Below, in pieces: positions 17,702 through 26,101 of a DNA stretch of 64,000 nucleotides. The position numbers and the translations under genes are program-made. The notes below the pieces were generated by a model that ran no database searches, was not told the DNA's origin, and was given only the letters and a program-made list of their open reading frames with translations. Position 1 is the stretch's first letter. Every line of letters begins with the position of its first letter. The DNA is from Streptomyces sp. GQFP (GTDB taxonomy: Bacteria > Actinomycetota > Actinomycetes > Streptomycetales > Streptomycetaceae), in assembly GCF_021545335.1 (NCBI RefSeq), contig NZ_CP089312.1, positions 868,001-932,000 on the forward strand. The letters run 5' to 3'.

Positions 17702-17730
17702 CGAACGGCCGGGTGGTACCCGGCCGTTCG
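17702..17730. terminator. Bidirectional hairpin terminator
   Basis: A perfect 13-bp stem with 3-nt loop (arms CGAACGGCCGGGT / ACCCGGCCGTTCG) lies between the convergent CDF transporter and livF genes; the livF stop is 3 nt away. Confidence 0.85.
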
Positions 17731-17732
17731 AT

Positions 17733-18497
17733 TCAATGGTCCGTCGCCTCGCCCAGGTAGCTGTCGAGAACCTCTTTGCCGGCGGTGCGGGCGGGGCCGC
17801 TCCACGTCACGCGTCCGCGGCTGAAGATGGCGCAGTCGTCGGCGAAGGCCAGTGCCCGGTGGATGAACTGCTCGATCAGGATGATGGTTATTCCGGCGCT
17901 CCGGGCGCGTTCGAGGCTCTCGAAGACGACGTTGACCATCTTGGGGGCCAGGCCGAGGGACATCTCGTCCGCGATGATGAGCCGCGGTCCGGCGACCAGC
18001 GACAGGGACATGGCCAGCATCTGCTGCTCCCCGCCGGACATGCTTCCTGCGCGTTGGCTGCGGCGCTGCGCCAGGACCGGGAACACCTCGAAGGTCTCGT
18101 CGATCGCGTTCTTGCGGTCGGCCTTGCCCAGCTGCAGGACGGCCTGGCGGAGGTTGTCGGCGACCGACAGTCCGGGGAAGATGCCCCGGCCCTCGGGGAT
18201 GTAGCGCAGCCCCGCCCGGCTCACGCGGTGCGGTGCGAGTCCGGTGATGTCGGCGCCGTCGAAGTGGATTCGCCCGCCGCTGACCGGGACCAGGCCGGAG
18301 AGCGCGCGGCCGAGTGTGCTCTTCCCCGCGCCGTTCACCCCGAGGACCGCCAGGGTCGTACCGCCTTTGACTTCGAGCGATACGTCGAAGAGTGCCTGGG
18401 CCGTTCCGTAGGTGACCGTGAGGTCCCGGAGGACCAGGCCGCCGTTCGCGCTGGATTCCGATGCGGCGGCGGGGTCGTACGTGGCTACCGTGCTCAT
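17733..18497 (-). CDS. livF: Branched-chain amino acid-type ABC transporter ATPase (LivF-like)
   Basis: A 254-aa ATPase of the HAAT importer family. Walker A GVNGAGKST is at 53-61, signature SMSGGEQQMLAMSLSL, Walker B RLIIADEMSLGLAPK. The start ATG overlaps the livG stop by 4 nt. It is last gene of the importer operon. HAAT systems also carry urea, aromatic acids and dicarboxylates, so the name does not fix the substrate. Confidence 0.93.
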   Translation of the reverse strand: MSTVATYDPAAASESSANGGLVLRDLTVTYGTAQALFDVSLEVKGGTTLAVLGVNGAGKSTLGRALSGLVPVSGGRIHFDGADITGLAPHRVSRAGLRYIPEGRGIFPGLSVADNLRQAVLQLGKADRKNAIDETFEVFPVLAQRRSQRAGSMSGGEQQMLAMSLSLVAGPRLIIADEMSLGLAPKMVNVVFESLERARSAGITIILIEQFIHRALAFADDCAIFSRGRVTWSGPARTAGKEVLDSYLGEATDH

Positions 18498-19339
18498 GAC
18501 TGCTCTCCTCGGTCGAACTCCTCGTCACCGAGGTAGGCCGCCTTCACCTGCGGGTCGGTGCGGATCTCTGCCGGGGTGCCCTGGGCGATCAGCTCGCCGA
18601 AGTCCAGTACGTAGATGTGCCGGCAGAGGCTGAGCACCATGGCGACGTCGTGCTCGACGAGCAGCATCCCGGTGCCTTCTTCGGCGACGGCACGCTGGAG
18701 CGCCTGCGCCAGCCTGGCCACTTCGTAGGTGTCGAGGCCTGCCAGGGGTTCGTCCAGGAGCAGGGCGGTCGGCGAGGTGGCGAGGGCGCGCCCGACCTCG
18801 ACGAGCCTGCTCGTGCCGAGCGGCAGGGACCCGACCGGGTGGTGGGCCACGTCGACGAGCATGAGGGTCTCCAGCAGCGAGTCCACCCGCTGCTGTTCCT
18901 TCGGGTCGGGGCGTCGCAGCGCACCGCCGGTGAAGGCGTCGGTCCACAGCCGGGCACGTGCGTGCCGGGCGCGGTAGGCGAGGACGAGGTGCTCGCGGAC
19001 ACTGAGTCCGAGGAAGAGTTCCGGCTGCTGGAAGGTGCGGGCGAGTCCGAGGCGCGCTCTGGCCTGCGGGGTCGCCGACGTGACGTCGTGGCCGCCCAGC
19101 ACGACCGTGCCCGTGGCGGTTCTCAGCAGGCCCGACAGGACGGCGAACATCGTCGTCTTGCCGGCTCCGTTGGGACCCACCAGCCCTGTGACGGCGCCGG
19201 GCATGACCGTGAGGTCGACGCCCTGGAGTGCGGTGACTCCGCCGAAGCGCATCCCTATGTCGCGTGCTTCGAGGACGGGGACGGCTGTCGCCGGTGTCCG
19301 GTCGAGGTGCGTCGCGCTGACGCCTGTGTTCGTGCTCAT
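18494..19339 (-). CDS. livG: Branched-chain amino acid-type ABC transporter ATPase (LivG-like)
   Basis: A 281-aa ATPase. Walker A GPNGAGKTT is at 55-63, Walker B ALLLDEPLAGLD, and the signature region is non-canonical (SLPLGTSRLVEVGRAL instead of LSGGQ), as is seen in some LivG proteins. The ATG at 19339 overlaps the permease stop by 4 nt (ATGA). It has a 20-residue N-terminal extension relative to compact LivG. Confidence 0.93.
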   Translation of the reverse strand: MSTNTGVSATHLDRTPATAVPVLEARDIGMRFGGVTALQGVDLTVMPGAVTGLVGPNGAGKTTMFAVLSGLLRTATGTVVLGGHDVTSATPQARARLGLARTFQQPELFLGLSVREHLVLAYRARHARARLWTDAFTGGALRRPDPKEQQRVDSLLETLMLVDVAHHPVGSLPLGTSRLVEVGRALATSPTALLLDEPLAGLDTYEVARLAQALQRAVAEEGTGMLLVEHDVAMVLSLCRHIYVLDFGELIAQGTPAEIRTDPQVKAAYLGDEEFDRGEQS

Positions 19340-21390
19340 GCCCGGCTCGATTCGCTCAGCGGGTGGTCGAGGGTCTCGGGACGGGAACCGGGATCCGTGC
19401 CTTCCCCCATACGTGGATCCGTGCCTGGCTCCGCGCTCCGGCGCAGGCTGAGCAGGCGCTGGGACAGCCCCGACAGCTGTTCGCCGATCTCGGGAATCCA
19501 CCCGGTGGGATTCCTGGCGATGTACACGGCTCCGAGGCCGAAGAGGATGACGGGCACCGGGCTGTAGGTGTCCGGCAGATACACCTGCAGGGCCGCCGGG
19601 AAGAGGGTGTAGGTGACGCCCGCGAGCAGCGCCCCGGCGTTGGAGCCGATCCCCGCGGTGACGAGGGTGGCGAGCAGGACGACTCCGCCCAGCGTCGCGT
19701 AGTCGGCGGGCACTGCCCCGGCGCCCGCGACCGCCAGCAGCCCGCCGCCGATCCCAGCGATCGCGGCCGCCAGGGCGGCGACCAGGACCTTCATCTGCAC
19801 CACGCTCACGCCGATCGTCTTCGCACCCGGCTCACTCCATCTGACCGCGTTCAGCGCCAGCCCGGTGGTGGACCGGCGGAGGTTGACGATGAAGTACGCC
19901 ACGGCGAGGAACACCGCGAGACCGAGCAGCGTGAGCGCGGAGTCCGTTGCGGCGAAGTCCGGCGGTTCGACCGATACGCCGAGTCCCCGCTGCGCGAAGA
20001 GCTCCCGGGTGAATACCAGCTTGTCCATCAGCAGCCCGAAGGTCAGGGTCACGAGGGCTACGTACAGCGGCCCGAGCCGGATCGTCAGGAGCCCGAGGAG
20101 AAGTCCCATCGGGGCGGCGAGCGCTCCTCCCGCCACCACCGCGAGGAGTACCGGCCATCCGTGGTTGGTCGCCAACTGGGCGGTGGTCACGGCGCCGACG
20201 CCGGCGAAGGTGATCTGACAGAGCCAGATCATGCCTCCCTCACCGGTCACGAGGGTGTAGGACAGGAAGATGACGGCGAAGGCCGCGCCTTGGGCCAGGT
20301 AGTTGGTCCAGAAGGGGTCGATGACGTACGGCAGGACCGCCGCGACGGCGACGAGGACCAGCGTCGAGGGTTCCCACGCCCACCTGTAGGAGGTGACCGC
20401 GCGACGCGGCGTCGGTGTTGTCGTCGGTGTTGTCTTCCTGGGCGACACCCGGAGCGGGCCGCCTTGCGGGGTGATCGCTCGGTCCAGGGCTCCGCCCACG
20501 CCGTCGCTTTCGTTCAGCCGTCCGCGCCTGAGGGTGGTGTAGGTGAGGAAGGCCGCGGTGACCGCGAACGGGATGCTGGGCAGGACGGCGGCGGTGAAGG
20601 AACTGTCGGAGGGCAGATACGACTGCACGAGTGAGCCCGCGACTCCCATGCCGAGGCCGACGACGACCGCGACCGGCAGGTTGCTGAGCCGGCCGGCGAT
20701 GACGGCGGCGAAGGCGGCGGCCATCAGCAGCGTGAAGGCGTCCGGGTCGAGGCCGACGATCGGCGCCGACAGGACACCGGCGAGGCCGGCGAGGAAGGAA
20801 CTGAGGGCCCAGACGCCGAGCGAGACGGTGTTGGGGCTGGTCCCGGTCAGCGACGTCATCGCCGGGGAGTCGACCATGGCCCGCACCCGCAGGCCGATGT
20901 CGCTGTAGCGCAGAATGACGGCGCCGGCCGCGCCGAGCAGCGCCACGCAGCCGTAGACGATGACCTGGTCCATGGTGACGGGGACGCCGAAGGGGTGGAA
21001 GACCCTGACCGGTTCGGGCGCGAGCCCCGGGGCCTTGAGCACGGCCACGTTGCCGAACAGCACGGTGGCGATCGGCGGGATGCACACGGACAGACCGAGG
21101 GTGGCGACCACCTTGATGAGTGCGGAGGCCTGCCGCAGGAACCGGAAGAGCGCGAGGTACAGGACGACGCCGAGGGCGGGCGCCACGACCAGCAGGGAGA
21201 CGGCCGCCGCACCACCGATGTTCCAGCCGTGCTGTGTGTGCAGGTAGTAGTAGAAACGCGCGACGAAATACGCCATGGCGCCGAAGCTGAAGTTGAAGAT
21301 GCCGGCCGAGCGGTGGGTCGCTGTGAGGCTTGCCGCCGAAATGGCGTAGATCCCGCCGAGGACCAAGCCTGCGATGACGTACTGAAGCAT
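19336..21390 (-). CDS. Fused LivH-LivM ABC permease
   Basis: A 684-aa membrane protein containing both permease halves of a HAAT importer in one continuous frame. Residues 1-290 match LivH (GLVLGGIYAISAASLT, FNFSFGAMAYFVARF, LVQSYLP). A Thr/Pro-rich linker (KTTPTTTPTPRRA) follows, and residues about 330-640 match LivM (YVIDPFWTNYLAQGAAFAVIFLSYTLVTGEGGM; LRRSTTGLALNAVRWSE). The start ATG at 21390 follows AAAGGAA; the first in-frame ATG-like codons upstream lack a good RBS. A fusion fixes the two subunits at 1:1. The substrate is not known. Confidence 0.9.
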   Translation of the reverse strand: MLQYVIAGLVLGGIYAISAASLTATHRSAGIFNFSFGAMAYFVARFYYYLHTQHGWNIGGAAAVSLLVVAPALGVVLYLALFRFLRQASALIKVVATLGLSVCIPPIATVLFGNVAVLKAPGLAPEPVRVFHPFGVPVTMDQVIVYGCVALLGAAGAVILRYSDIGLRVRAMVDSPAMTSLTGTSPNTVSLGVWALSSFLAGLAGVLSAPIVGLDPDAFTLLMAAAFAAVIAGRLSNLPVAVVVGLGMGVAGSLVQSYLPSDSSFTAAVLPSIPFAVTAAFLTYTTLRRGRLNESDGVGGALDRAITPQGGPLRVSPRKTTPTTTPTPRRAVTSYRWAWEPSTLVLVAVAAVLPYVIDPFWTNYLAQGAAFAVIFLSYTLVTGEGGMIWLCQITFAGVGAVTTAQLATNHGWPVLLAVVAGGALAAPMGLLLGLLTIRLGPLYVALVTLTFGLLMDKLVFTRELFAQRGLGVSVEPPDFAATDSALTLLGLAVFLAVAYFIVNLRRSTTGLALNAVRWSEPGAKTIGVSVVQMKVLVAALAAAIAGIGGGLLAVAGAGAVPADYATLGGVVLLATLVTAGIGSNAGALLAGVTYTLFPAALQVYLPDTYSPVPVILFGLGAVYIARNPTGWIPEIGEQLSGLSQRLLSLRRSAEPGTDPRMGEGTDPGSRPETLDHPLSESSRA

Positions 21391-21434
21391 GTGCGTCAGT
21401 TCCTTTTCTGCGTCAGCGTCTGTCCGTGGAGGGG

Positions 21435-21471
21435 GCGGTGGTAACGGCGGGGCCCGCGCCGTTACCACCGC
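21435..21471. terminator. Hairpin between DHFR-like gene and permease gene
   Basis: A perfect 15-bp stem (21435-21449 with 21457-21471) and 7-nt loop lies in the 123-bp gap after the DHFR-like stop, within the importer operon. It could terminate part of the transcription and set more binding protein than permease, or mark the end of an inserted unit. Confidence 0.75.
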
Positions 21472-21513
21472 ACCTCTCGTTCCGGCACTCGTCAGAGCGC
21501 CGTCGCAGATGGA

Positions 21514-22125
21514 TCAGCTGGTCTCGACGGGGGGAAAGAGATCGGGGAAGGACTGGCCGATGGGGACCTTGTACTCGACGAGGATGTTTCCGTTGTGGAA
21601 GGCCGACACCCGCATGACCTCCAGCTTGATCCGATCGTCGAACCCCTTGAAGATCGAGTTGCCGGCGCCGAGGATGAGCGGGAAGTACCAGATCTTGATG
21701 CGGTCGATCAGCCCGGCCTGGAGCAGCCCCGACCGGATACTGGTGCTGCCGATGAGGAGGATGTCATCGCCCGGCTGCTGCTTGAGTTCCCTCACCGTAT
21801 CGATGACATCGCCCTTGTAGACCGTGGTGTTGCCCCAGTCCGGGTCATCCAAGGTCGTGGAGAAGACGACCTTGTTGAAGTTGTTCATCTTGTCGATGAC
21901 GATCGGGTTCTCGTCGGCCTTGGTGGCCATGTCGGTCGTCCAGTACTGCTGGCCGAGTTCGTAGGTCTTACGGGCGAACATCAGGGTGTCGTAGTTCTTG
22001 AGGTGTTCGGTGGAGTGCAGCTTGAACTCCTCCTCCTCGAACTTGTCGGCATAGCGGAAGTCCGCTCCGGGGCCCTCGTAGAAACCGTCGACCGTCGAGA
22101 TGATGCTGGTGTGTAGTTCCCGCAT
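21514..22125 (-). CDS. Dihydrofolate reductase / RibD C-terminal family protein
   Basis: A 203-aa protein of the RibD_C/DHFR-like superfamily. It has STVDGFYEGPGADF, DTLMFARKTYEL, NKVVFSTTL, DDILLIGSTSIRSGLLQAGLIDRIKIWYFPLILGAGNSIF, the usual order of motifs for these NADPH-dependent reductases. It is richer in Lys/Asn and lower in GC than surrounding genes, and sits between the binding-protein and permease genes of an ABC importer, where a DHFR-like gene is not expected. Transfer into the locus is likely. The substrate is unknown; general aldehyde/pterin reduction is possible. Confidence 0.85.
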   Translation of the reverse strand: MRELHTSIISTVDGFYEGPGADFRYADKFEEEEFKLHSTEHLKNYDTLMFARKTYELGQQYWTTDMATKADENPIVIDKMNNFNKVVFSTTLDDPDWGNTTVYKGDVIDTVRELKQQPGDDILLIGSTSIRSGLLQAGLIDRIKIWYFPLILGAGNSIFKGFDDRIKLEVMRVSAFHNGNILVEYKVPIGQSFPDLFPPVETS

Positions 22126-22185
22126 GTGACTCTTCTCCTCATGTCATGCGCTTACTGGTTGACACCTGGCCCGTGATGCCTGGGC

Positions 22186-23427
22186 TCAGGAATTCTTGAC
22201 GAGCGTGCCGCAGATCTTGGGCTGGGGTACGAACTTGTCACCGACGAGCTGTACGAAGTAATTGCACGGCTTCGACAGCGACTTGCCGAACTGGTCGGGA
22301 GCGAAGCTGATGGGGGCGGGCAGCACTCCGTCCGCGTCATAGGACTTCACGGTCCGCAGACCGGATATGAAAGACGCTCGGGTGGGTTTGTCGCCGGCCT
22401 TCTCCAGGCCCTTGATCATCATGTCGGCCGCGAGATAGCCGCTGGACATCCCGTAGCCGGGGATGTCGCCGGCCTCGTACTTCTCGTCGTACTTCGCGAG
22501 GGCGGCGAGCATCGCGTCCGTGCCCTTCGTGTGCAGCTCGTAGGGCACGTAGTACGAGTAGGCGTACAGGTCCTCGACCGTCGCCTTGATGGACGCGTCG
22601 TCCAGCGTGGACTGCGCGTATGCCGTGGACAGGACGCCCTTGGCGTTCAGACCGGCCTGCTTCACCGCGGTGGCGAGGGCCAGCTCGGTGGGCTTGTCGC
22701 ACGAGCAGACGTAGCCGTCGACCTTCGCCTTCTTCATCTGCAGGACGACCGCGGTGAAGTCCGTCGTGCCATAGGGAATGGACACGTTGGTGTACGCGGC
22801 CTTCAGTCCGGCGGCCTCCACGCTGCTCTGGACCTGCTTGAGGCTGCCGCTGGAGGACGGAATGTCCGCGAAGGCGATACCGGCGACACGCGTCACGCCG
22901 ATCGACTTGAAGAACTCGCCCCAGACGGTGGTGGGCGGATAGGACGGGTCGATCGGGTCGGTCGAGAACATATTGGTGTTGGGCTTCTGGCCCCACTCCG
23001 GTCCGTCGAACCCGGCCCCGGTCACCGGTACGTTCTGCTTCTGCAGGTACTTCGTGGCCGAGAACAGCGTCGTCGACATACCGATGATTCCGAAGACCTT
23101 GTCCCGCTCGACCAGTTGGTGCACCGCGGTCACCACCCCGGCCGCGGTCGACTGGTCGTCGGCCGTCACCAGCTCCAGCTTGCGGCCGTTCACACCGCCC
23201 TTGCTGTTCAGCAGGGCGATACGGGCCTTCGCACCGGCCTCGGACTCGGCGAAGTCAGTACTGGCGGTACCGGTCAGCGATGTGACCAGGCCGATCTTGA
23301 TCGTGTCGCCGGAAGCACCGGCGGACGTGGAGCCCGGGCTCGAACAGCTAGCCAGAGCCAGTGCGAGGGCAGAGGCCATGGCAACAGCCACGGCTCTCCC
23401 TCTCAAAGTGTCTGATGTGGTGTTCAC
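22186..23427 (-). CDS. ABC importer substrate-binding lipoprotein (HAAT / LivK type)
   Basis: A 413-aa periplasmic-binding-type lipoprotein. The signal peptide ends in the lipobox LASC with Cys28, then a low-complexity linker precedes the mature domain starting IKIGLVTSLTGTASTDF. The fold type I features GVNGRKLELVTADDQSTAAG and VFGIIGMSTTLFSA follow. The GTG start at 23427 follows AAAGG. It binds the substrate outside the membrane for the LivHM-G-F permease. The MarR gene is divergent. The ligand may be an aromatic or dicarboxylic acid given the neighbours, but this is inference. Confidence 0.93.
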   Translation of the reverse strand: MNTTSDTLRGRAVAVAMASALALALASCSSPGSTSAGASGDTIKIGLVTSLTGTASTDFAESEAGAKARIALLNSKGGVNGRKLELVTADDQSTAAGVVTAVHQLVERDKVFGIIGMSTTLFSATKYLQKQNVPVTGAGFDGPEWGQKPNTNMFSTDPIDPSYPPTTVWGEFFKSIGVTRVAGIAFADIPSSSGSLKQVQSSVEAAGLKAAYTNVSIPYGTTDFTAVVLQMKKAKVDGYVCSCDKPTELALATAVKQAGLNAKGVLSTAYAQSTLDDASIKATVEDLYAYSYYVPYELHTKGTDAMLAALAKYDEKYEAGDIPGYGMSSGYLAADMMIKGLEKAGDKPTRASFISGLRTVKSYDADGVLPAPISFAPDQFGKSLSKPCNYFVQLVGDKFVPQPKICGTLVKNS

Positions 23428-23547
23428 TTCGCGCCTTTGTTCGCGTGGACAGGATCAATCTCGGGGCGGCTCGGCGTAACGGTGAAGCGTCGAACGCCTC
23501 GTGCATGCCCATGGCGGCCCTTCGTCAGCTGGATCATCCGTGATAGC

Positions 23548-23629
23548 TTCGAGTCTGAAAAGGTTCGAGGCTCGAATGTATCGACAGGCAGCTCACTTAC
23601 CTAGAGTCTCGAACCTTTTTAATCTCGAA
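23548..23629. promoter_or_regulatory. Cluster of TTCGAG/CTCGAA half-sites between importer and MarR gene
   Basis: Five TTCGAG or CTCGAA hexamers lie within 82 bp (23548, 23564, 23571, 23608, 23624). Two form the palindrome TTCGAGgCTCGAA (23564-23576). A larger inverted repeat AAAAGGTTCGAG (23558-23569) / CTCGAACCTTTT (23608-23619) spans the probable promoters. It is the likely operator of the adjacent MarR regulator. Confidence 0.7.
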
Positions 23630-23669
23630 GTAACATATGGCCATGACGACGCCCACGGGAGAGACCCTG

Positions 23670-24092
23670 ATGTACGACGCGGTTGAAGCGATCTACAACG
23701 TGGTGGAGCTCTCCGACATACACATCGACGAGCTACTGAGCGACCTCCACCTGACCAGGCCACTCTCCGATGTGGTGTGGGTGCTCGACCCGCTGTTGCC
23801 TGCGATCACCATGAGCGCGCTCGCCCAGAAGCTGCGGTGCGAGCCTTCGACAGCGACCTTCCTCATCGACAAGCTCGTCGAGAAAGGCCTCGTTCAGCGA
23901 GGCTCCGACGCCAAGGACCGGCGCAAGACGACAGTGGCCCTGACCCCGACCGGAGTCTCGGTACGCGAACGCCAGGTCCTCGCCATGACGACCGGATCCC
24001 CGCTCGCCAAGCTCACGCCGGACGAACTGCGCACGCTTGTCGAGCTGTTGGAGAAGGCGCTGGCCGGGTCACCGAAGAAGTACCGCATGTGA
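23670..24092 (+). CDS. MarR-family transcriptional regulator
   Basis: MarR-type winged-helix protein. The recognition region is ITMSALAQKLRCEPSTATFLIDKLVEKGLVQRGSDAKDRRKTTVALTP, with the conserved DxRxx wing. The ATG at 23670 (MYDAVEAIYN) is preceded by ACGGGAGAG; ATGs at 23637 and 23643 are also in frame, giving a product of up to 151 aa. Divergent from the ABC-importer binding protein with a hexamer cluster in between, it probably controls the importer, responding to a phenolic or other small acid. The ligand is not known. Confidence 0.9.
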   Translation: MYDAVEAIYNVVELSDIHIDELLSDLHLTRPLSDVVWVLDPLLPAITMSALAQKLRCEPSTATFLIDKLVEKGLVQRGSDAKDRRKTTVALTPTGVSVRERQVLAMTTGSPLAKLTPDELRTLVELLEKALAGSPKKYRM

Positions 24093-24168
24093 ACGTTGCG
24101 GTCTGCGACGGTGACCCGGCCGGGGGTTGGCGTGTGCGTGAGGTGGGACGCGATCGTCGCCGGGGGCG

Positions 24169-24969
24169 TTATCGGTCGGCCGCGTCCAGGAGTCGTCGCG
24201 CGCGTTCCAGTACCGGCTTGTCGACCATCGCCCCGTCCACGACGGACACCGCGTCGCCCGCGTCGATCACCCGTCGCGCCCACCGCAGTTCGTGCTCCGT
24301 CGGGGCGAACCCGGTTCGCGCGGCGTCCAGTTGGCGCGGGTGAATGCACAACTTGCCGCCGAAGCCGAGTCGGCGGGCGTGCCGTAGGTCGTCCGCGAGG
24401 GTGTCGGGGTCGTCGAGGGCGGTGGTGACTCCGTCGACCGGCGCGGCGAGGCCGGCCGCGGCACTGGCCACGACCAACCGGGAGCGCGCGTAGCCCAGAG
24501 CGAGCCGGTCGTCGTGGCGTACGCCGAGTTCGGTGGCGAGGTCGACACTGCCGAAAGCCGCACGTACGACACCGGGGGCGCGGCAGACGTCGAGGGCGGA
24601 CTCCACTCCGAAGGCGGTCTCGATGAGCGGGATCACCGCACAGGCATCGGCCAGCCGCTCCGGCAGGTCGGCCCGCTCGGCCTTGGGCAGCATCACCGGG
24701 CAGCGTCGTGTGGTGACGAGGTCCAGGTCGTCGTCGAACCACAGGGTGCCGGGGGCATTGACGCGTACGACGGCCCGTCCGCCCTGGGCGAGCCAGGCGG
24801 CGATGTTCCGGCGGGCCTGGTCCTTGTCGGCGGGGGCCACGGCGTCCTCCAGGTCGAGGACGACCACGTCGGCGCCCGACGCGGTGGCCTTGTCGTAGCG
24901 GTCGGGGCGATGCCCGGGGACGAAGAGGAACGTACGGGCGGTGGTGAGCGCGGCGTGGTCGAGGGTCAT
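24169..24969 (-). CDS. CitE/HpcH-like CoA lyase (citramalyl-CoA lyase candidate)
   Basis: A 266-aa TIM-barrel lyase of the HpcH/HpaI family, CitE group. RTFLFVPGHRPDRYDKA, DVVVLDLEDAVAP, VVRVNAPGTLWFDDDL, MLPKAE, VIPLIETAFGV and GGKLCIHPRQ are all typical; the Glu/Asp of PLIET and LDLED bind the metal, and Arg of VRVN the CoA-ester. Such enzymes split malyl-, citramalyl- or related CoA-thioesters. It is co-transcribed with the MaoC-type hydratase by a 4-nt overlap. Next to the CoA-transferase it could finish a C5-dicarboxylate route to pyruvate and acetyl-CoA. Confidence 0.9.
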   Translation of the reverse strand: MTLDHAALTTARTFLFVPGHRPDRYDKATASGADVVVLDLEDAVAPADKDQARRNIAAWLAQGGRAVVRVNAPGTLWFDDDLDLVTTRRCPVMLPKAERADLPERLADACAVIPLIETAFGVESALDVCRAPGVVRAAFGSVDLATELGVRHDDRLALGYARSRLVVASAAAGLAAPVDGVTTALDDPDTLADDLRHARRLGFGGKLCIHPRQLDAARTGFAPTEHELRWARRVIDAGDAVSVVDGAMVDKPVLERARRLLDAADR

Positions 24970-25880
24970 GCGAAGCTCACCTCTGCCGTGGCGTGCCGCT
25001 CGTCGCGCCGGGTCGCGATGCGCAGCTGCGCCGGCCCGGCGCCTTCCGATTCCGACGCCGGAGCGCCGAGGGCGAGTACGTGTTCGCCGGCGAAGACGGG
25101 CTTGCGCAGCCGGTAGGTGAGGGTGCGGACCCGGCGCAACGGGGCGTTGTGGCGGGCCAGTTCCAGCATGAGCATCACGAGCAGCGGTCCGTGCACGACC
25201 AGCCCGGGGTATCCCTCCACGTCACGGGCGTACGGCTCGTCGTAGTGGATGCGGTGGGCGTTCGCGGTCAGTGCGCTGTAGCGGAAGAGCAGCGTCGGCG
25301 AGGGGCGCACGGCCAGTTGCCATGGCGCGTCCACGGCCGCCGCGTCCGCGTCCCCGAGGTCCAGGGCGATGTCGGCGCGTGGTCGCTCGCCCTCGCCGCT
25401 GCGGTACACGAGATCCTGCTCCTCGACGACGCACACCTGCCCGCCCTGGCTGATCTCATGACGCACCGTCACGAATGCCATCTCGCCGGTCTTCCCCTGC
25501 TTGATCTCCGTCTTGGCGAGACTGCTGGTGCGGTCGGCCGGGGCTCCGACCCGTAGCGGCGCCGTGAACTCCGCCCTGCCACCCGCGAACATCCGCCTGC
25601 GGTCCGGGACCGGCGGCAGGAAGTGCCCGTGCGCCGGATGCCCGTCGGCTCCCAGCTCGCTCTGTGCGGGCCAGTCGAGGAAGTGGAGCCAGTGCCAGAG
25701 CGGGGGCAGCTCCTCCCCGTCACCGGCAACTGTTTTCTCCTGCGTCTCCTGATCGAGTACGGCGCCGAGCGCGGCAACGGGCGCCGCGGCGATCACGTCC
25801 CGCACGGTGACGGGGGCCGGGCTCCAGGAGTCGAGGTGGCGGGCGAGGCCTGCACGGTCTTCGAGGGGCACTTCCGACAC
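24966..25880 (-). CDS. MaoC-type hydratase (mesaconyl-/itaconyl-CoA hydratase candidate)
   Basis: A 304-aa protein with an N-terminal FAS1-dehydratase-like region and a C-terminal hot-dog domain, the layout of mesaconyl-C4-CoA hydratase and similar enzymes. Visible blocks are LPPLWHWLHFLDW, HGHFLPPVPDRRRMFAGGR, FVTVRHEI, RYSALTANAHRIHYDEPYARDVEGYPGLVVHGPLLVML, the last with the HxxD-type hydratase site (HRIHYD). The GTG at 25880 has GGAGG at 8 nt; GTG codons at 25889 and 25871 are alternatives. First gene of a two-gene unit with the CitE-like lyase, divergent from the MmgE/PrpD operon. Confidence 0.85.
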   Translation of the reverse strand: MSEVPLEDRAGLARHLDSWSPAPVTVRDVIAAAPVAALGAVLDQETQEKTVAGDGEELPPLWHWLHFLDWPAQSELGADGHPAHGHFLPPVPDRRRMFAGGRAEFTAPLRVGAPADRTSSLAKTEIKQGKTGEMAFVTVRHEISQGGQVCVVEEQDLVYRSGEGERPRADIALDLGDADAAAVDAPWQLAVRPSPTLLFRYSALTANAHRIHYDEPYARDVEGYPGLVVHGPLLVMLMLELARHNAPLRRVRTLTYRLRKPVFAGEHVLALGAPASESEGAGPAQLRIATRRDERHATAEVSFA

Positions 25881-25922
25881 CTCTGACACCTCCGGGAAGC
25901 AGTAGCCGACCACAACATATCT

Positions 25923-26048
25923 TGTGCCGTACAAATGTGATCCAAGCCTCCGGCCATACACTCTCCCAGTCAAGCCATTCACCATTAACTCCCACCTGAA
26001 CGCCCTCAGTTACGACCGTTGACGACCGCACCATTTGGCCGTACAAAT
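25923..26048. promoter_or_regulatory. Pair of TTGTgccgtACAA-type sites in divergent promoter region
   Basis: Two sites share GCCGTACAAAT: at 25926-25936 inside TTGTgccgtACAA and at 26038-26048 inside ATTTGgccgtaCAAAT, 112 bp apart. Each is a dyad and each lies near one of the divergent starts (MaoC-type hydratase and MmgE/PrpD). They are candidate operators for the HutC-type GntR regulator at the end of the operon. Confidence 0.6.
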
Positions 26049-26101
26049 ACTGGACGACCTCGCACACCGCTGCGCGGTCGCGGAAGGAAGCCAAGGAAGC
26101 C

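Noticed and set aside
21514..22125. Folate-pathway dihydrofolate reductase (folA)
   Set aside because: Length (203 aa) and motifs fit the RibD C-terminal-like group rather than FolA, and no thyA or folate gene is near.
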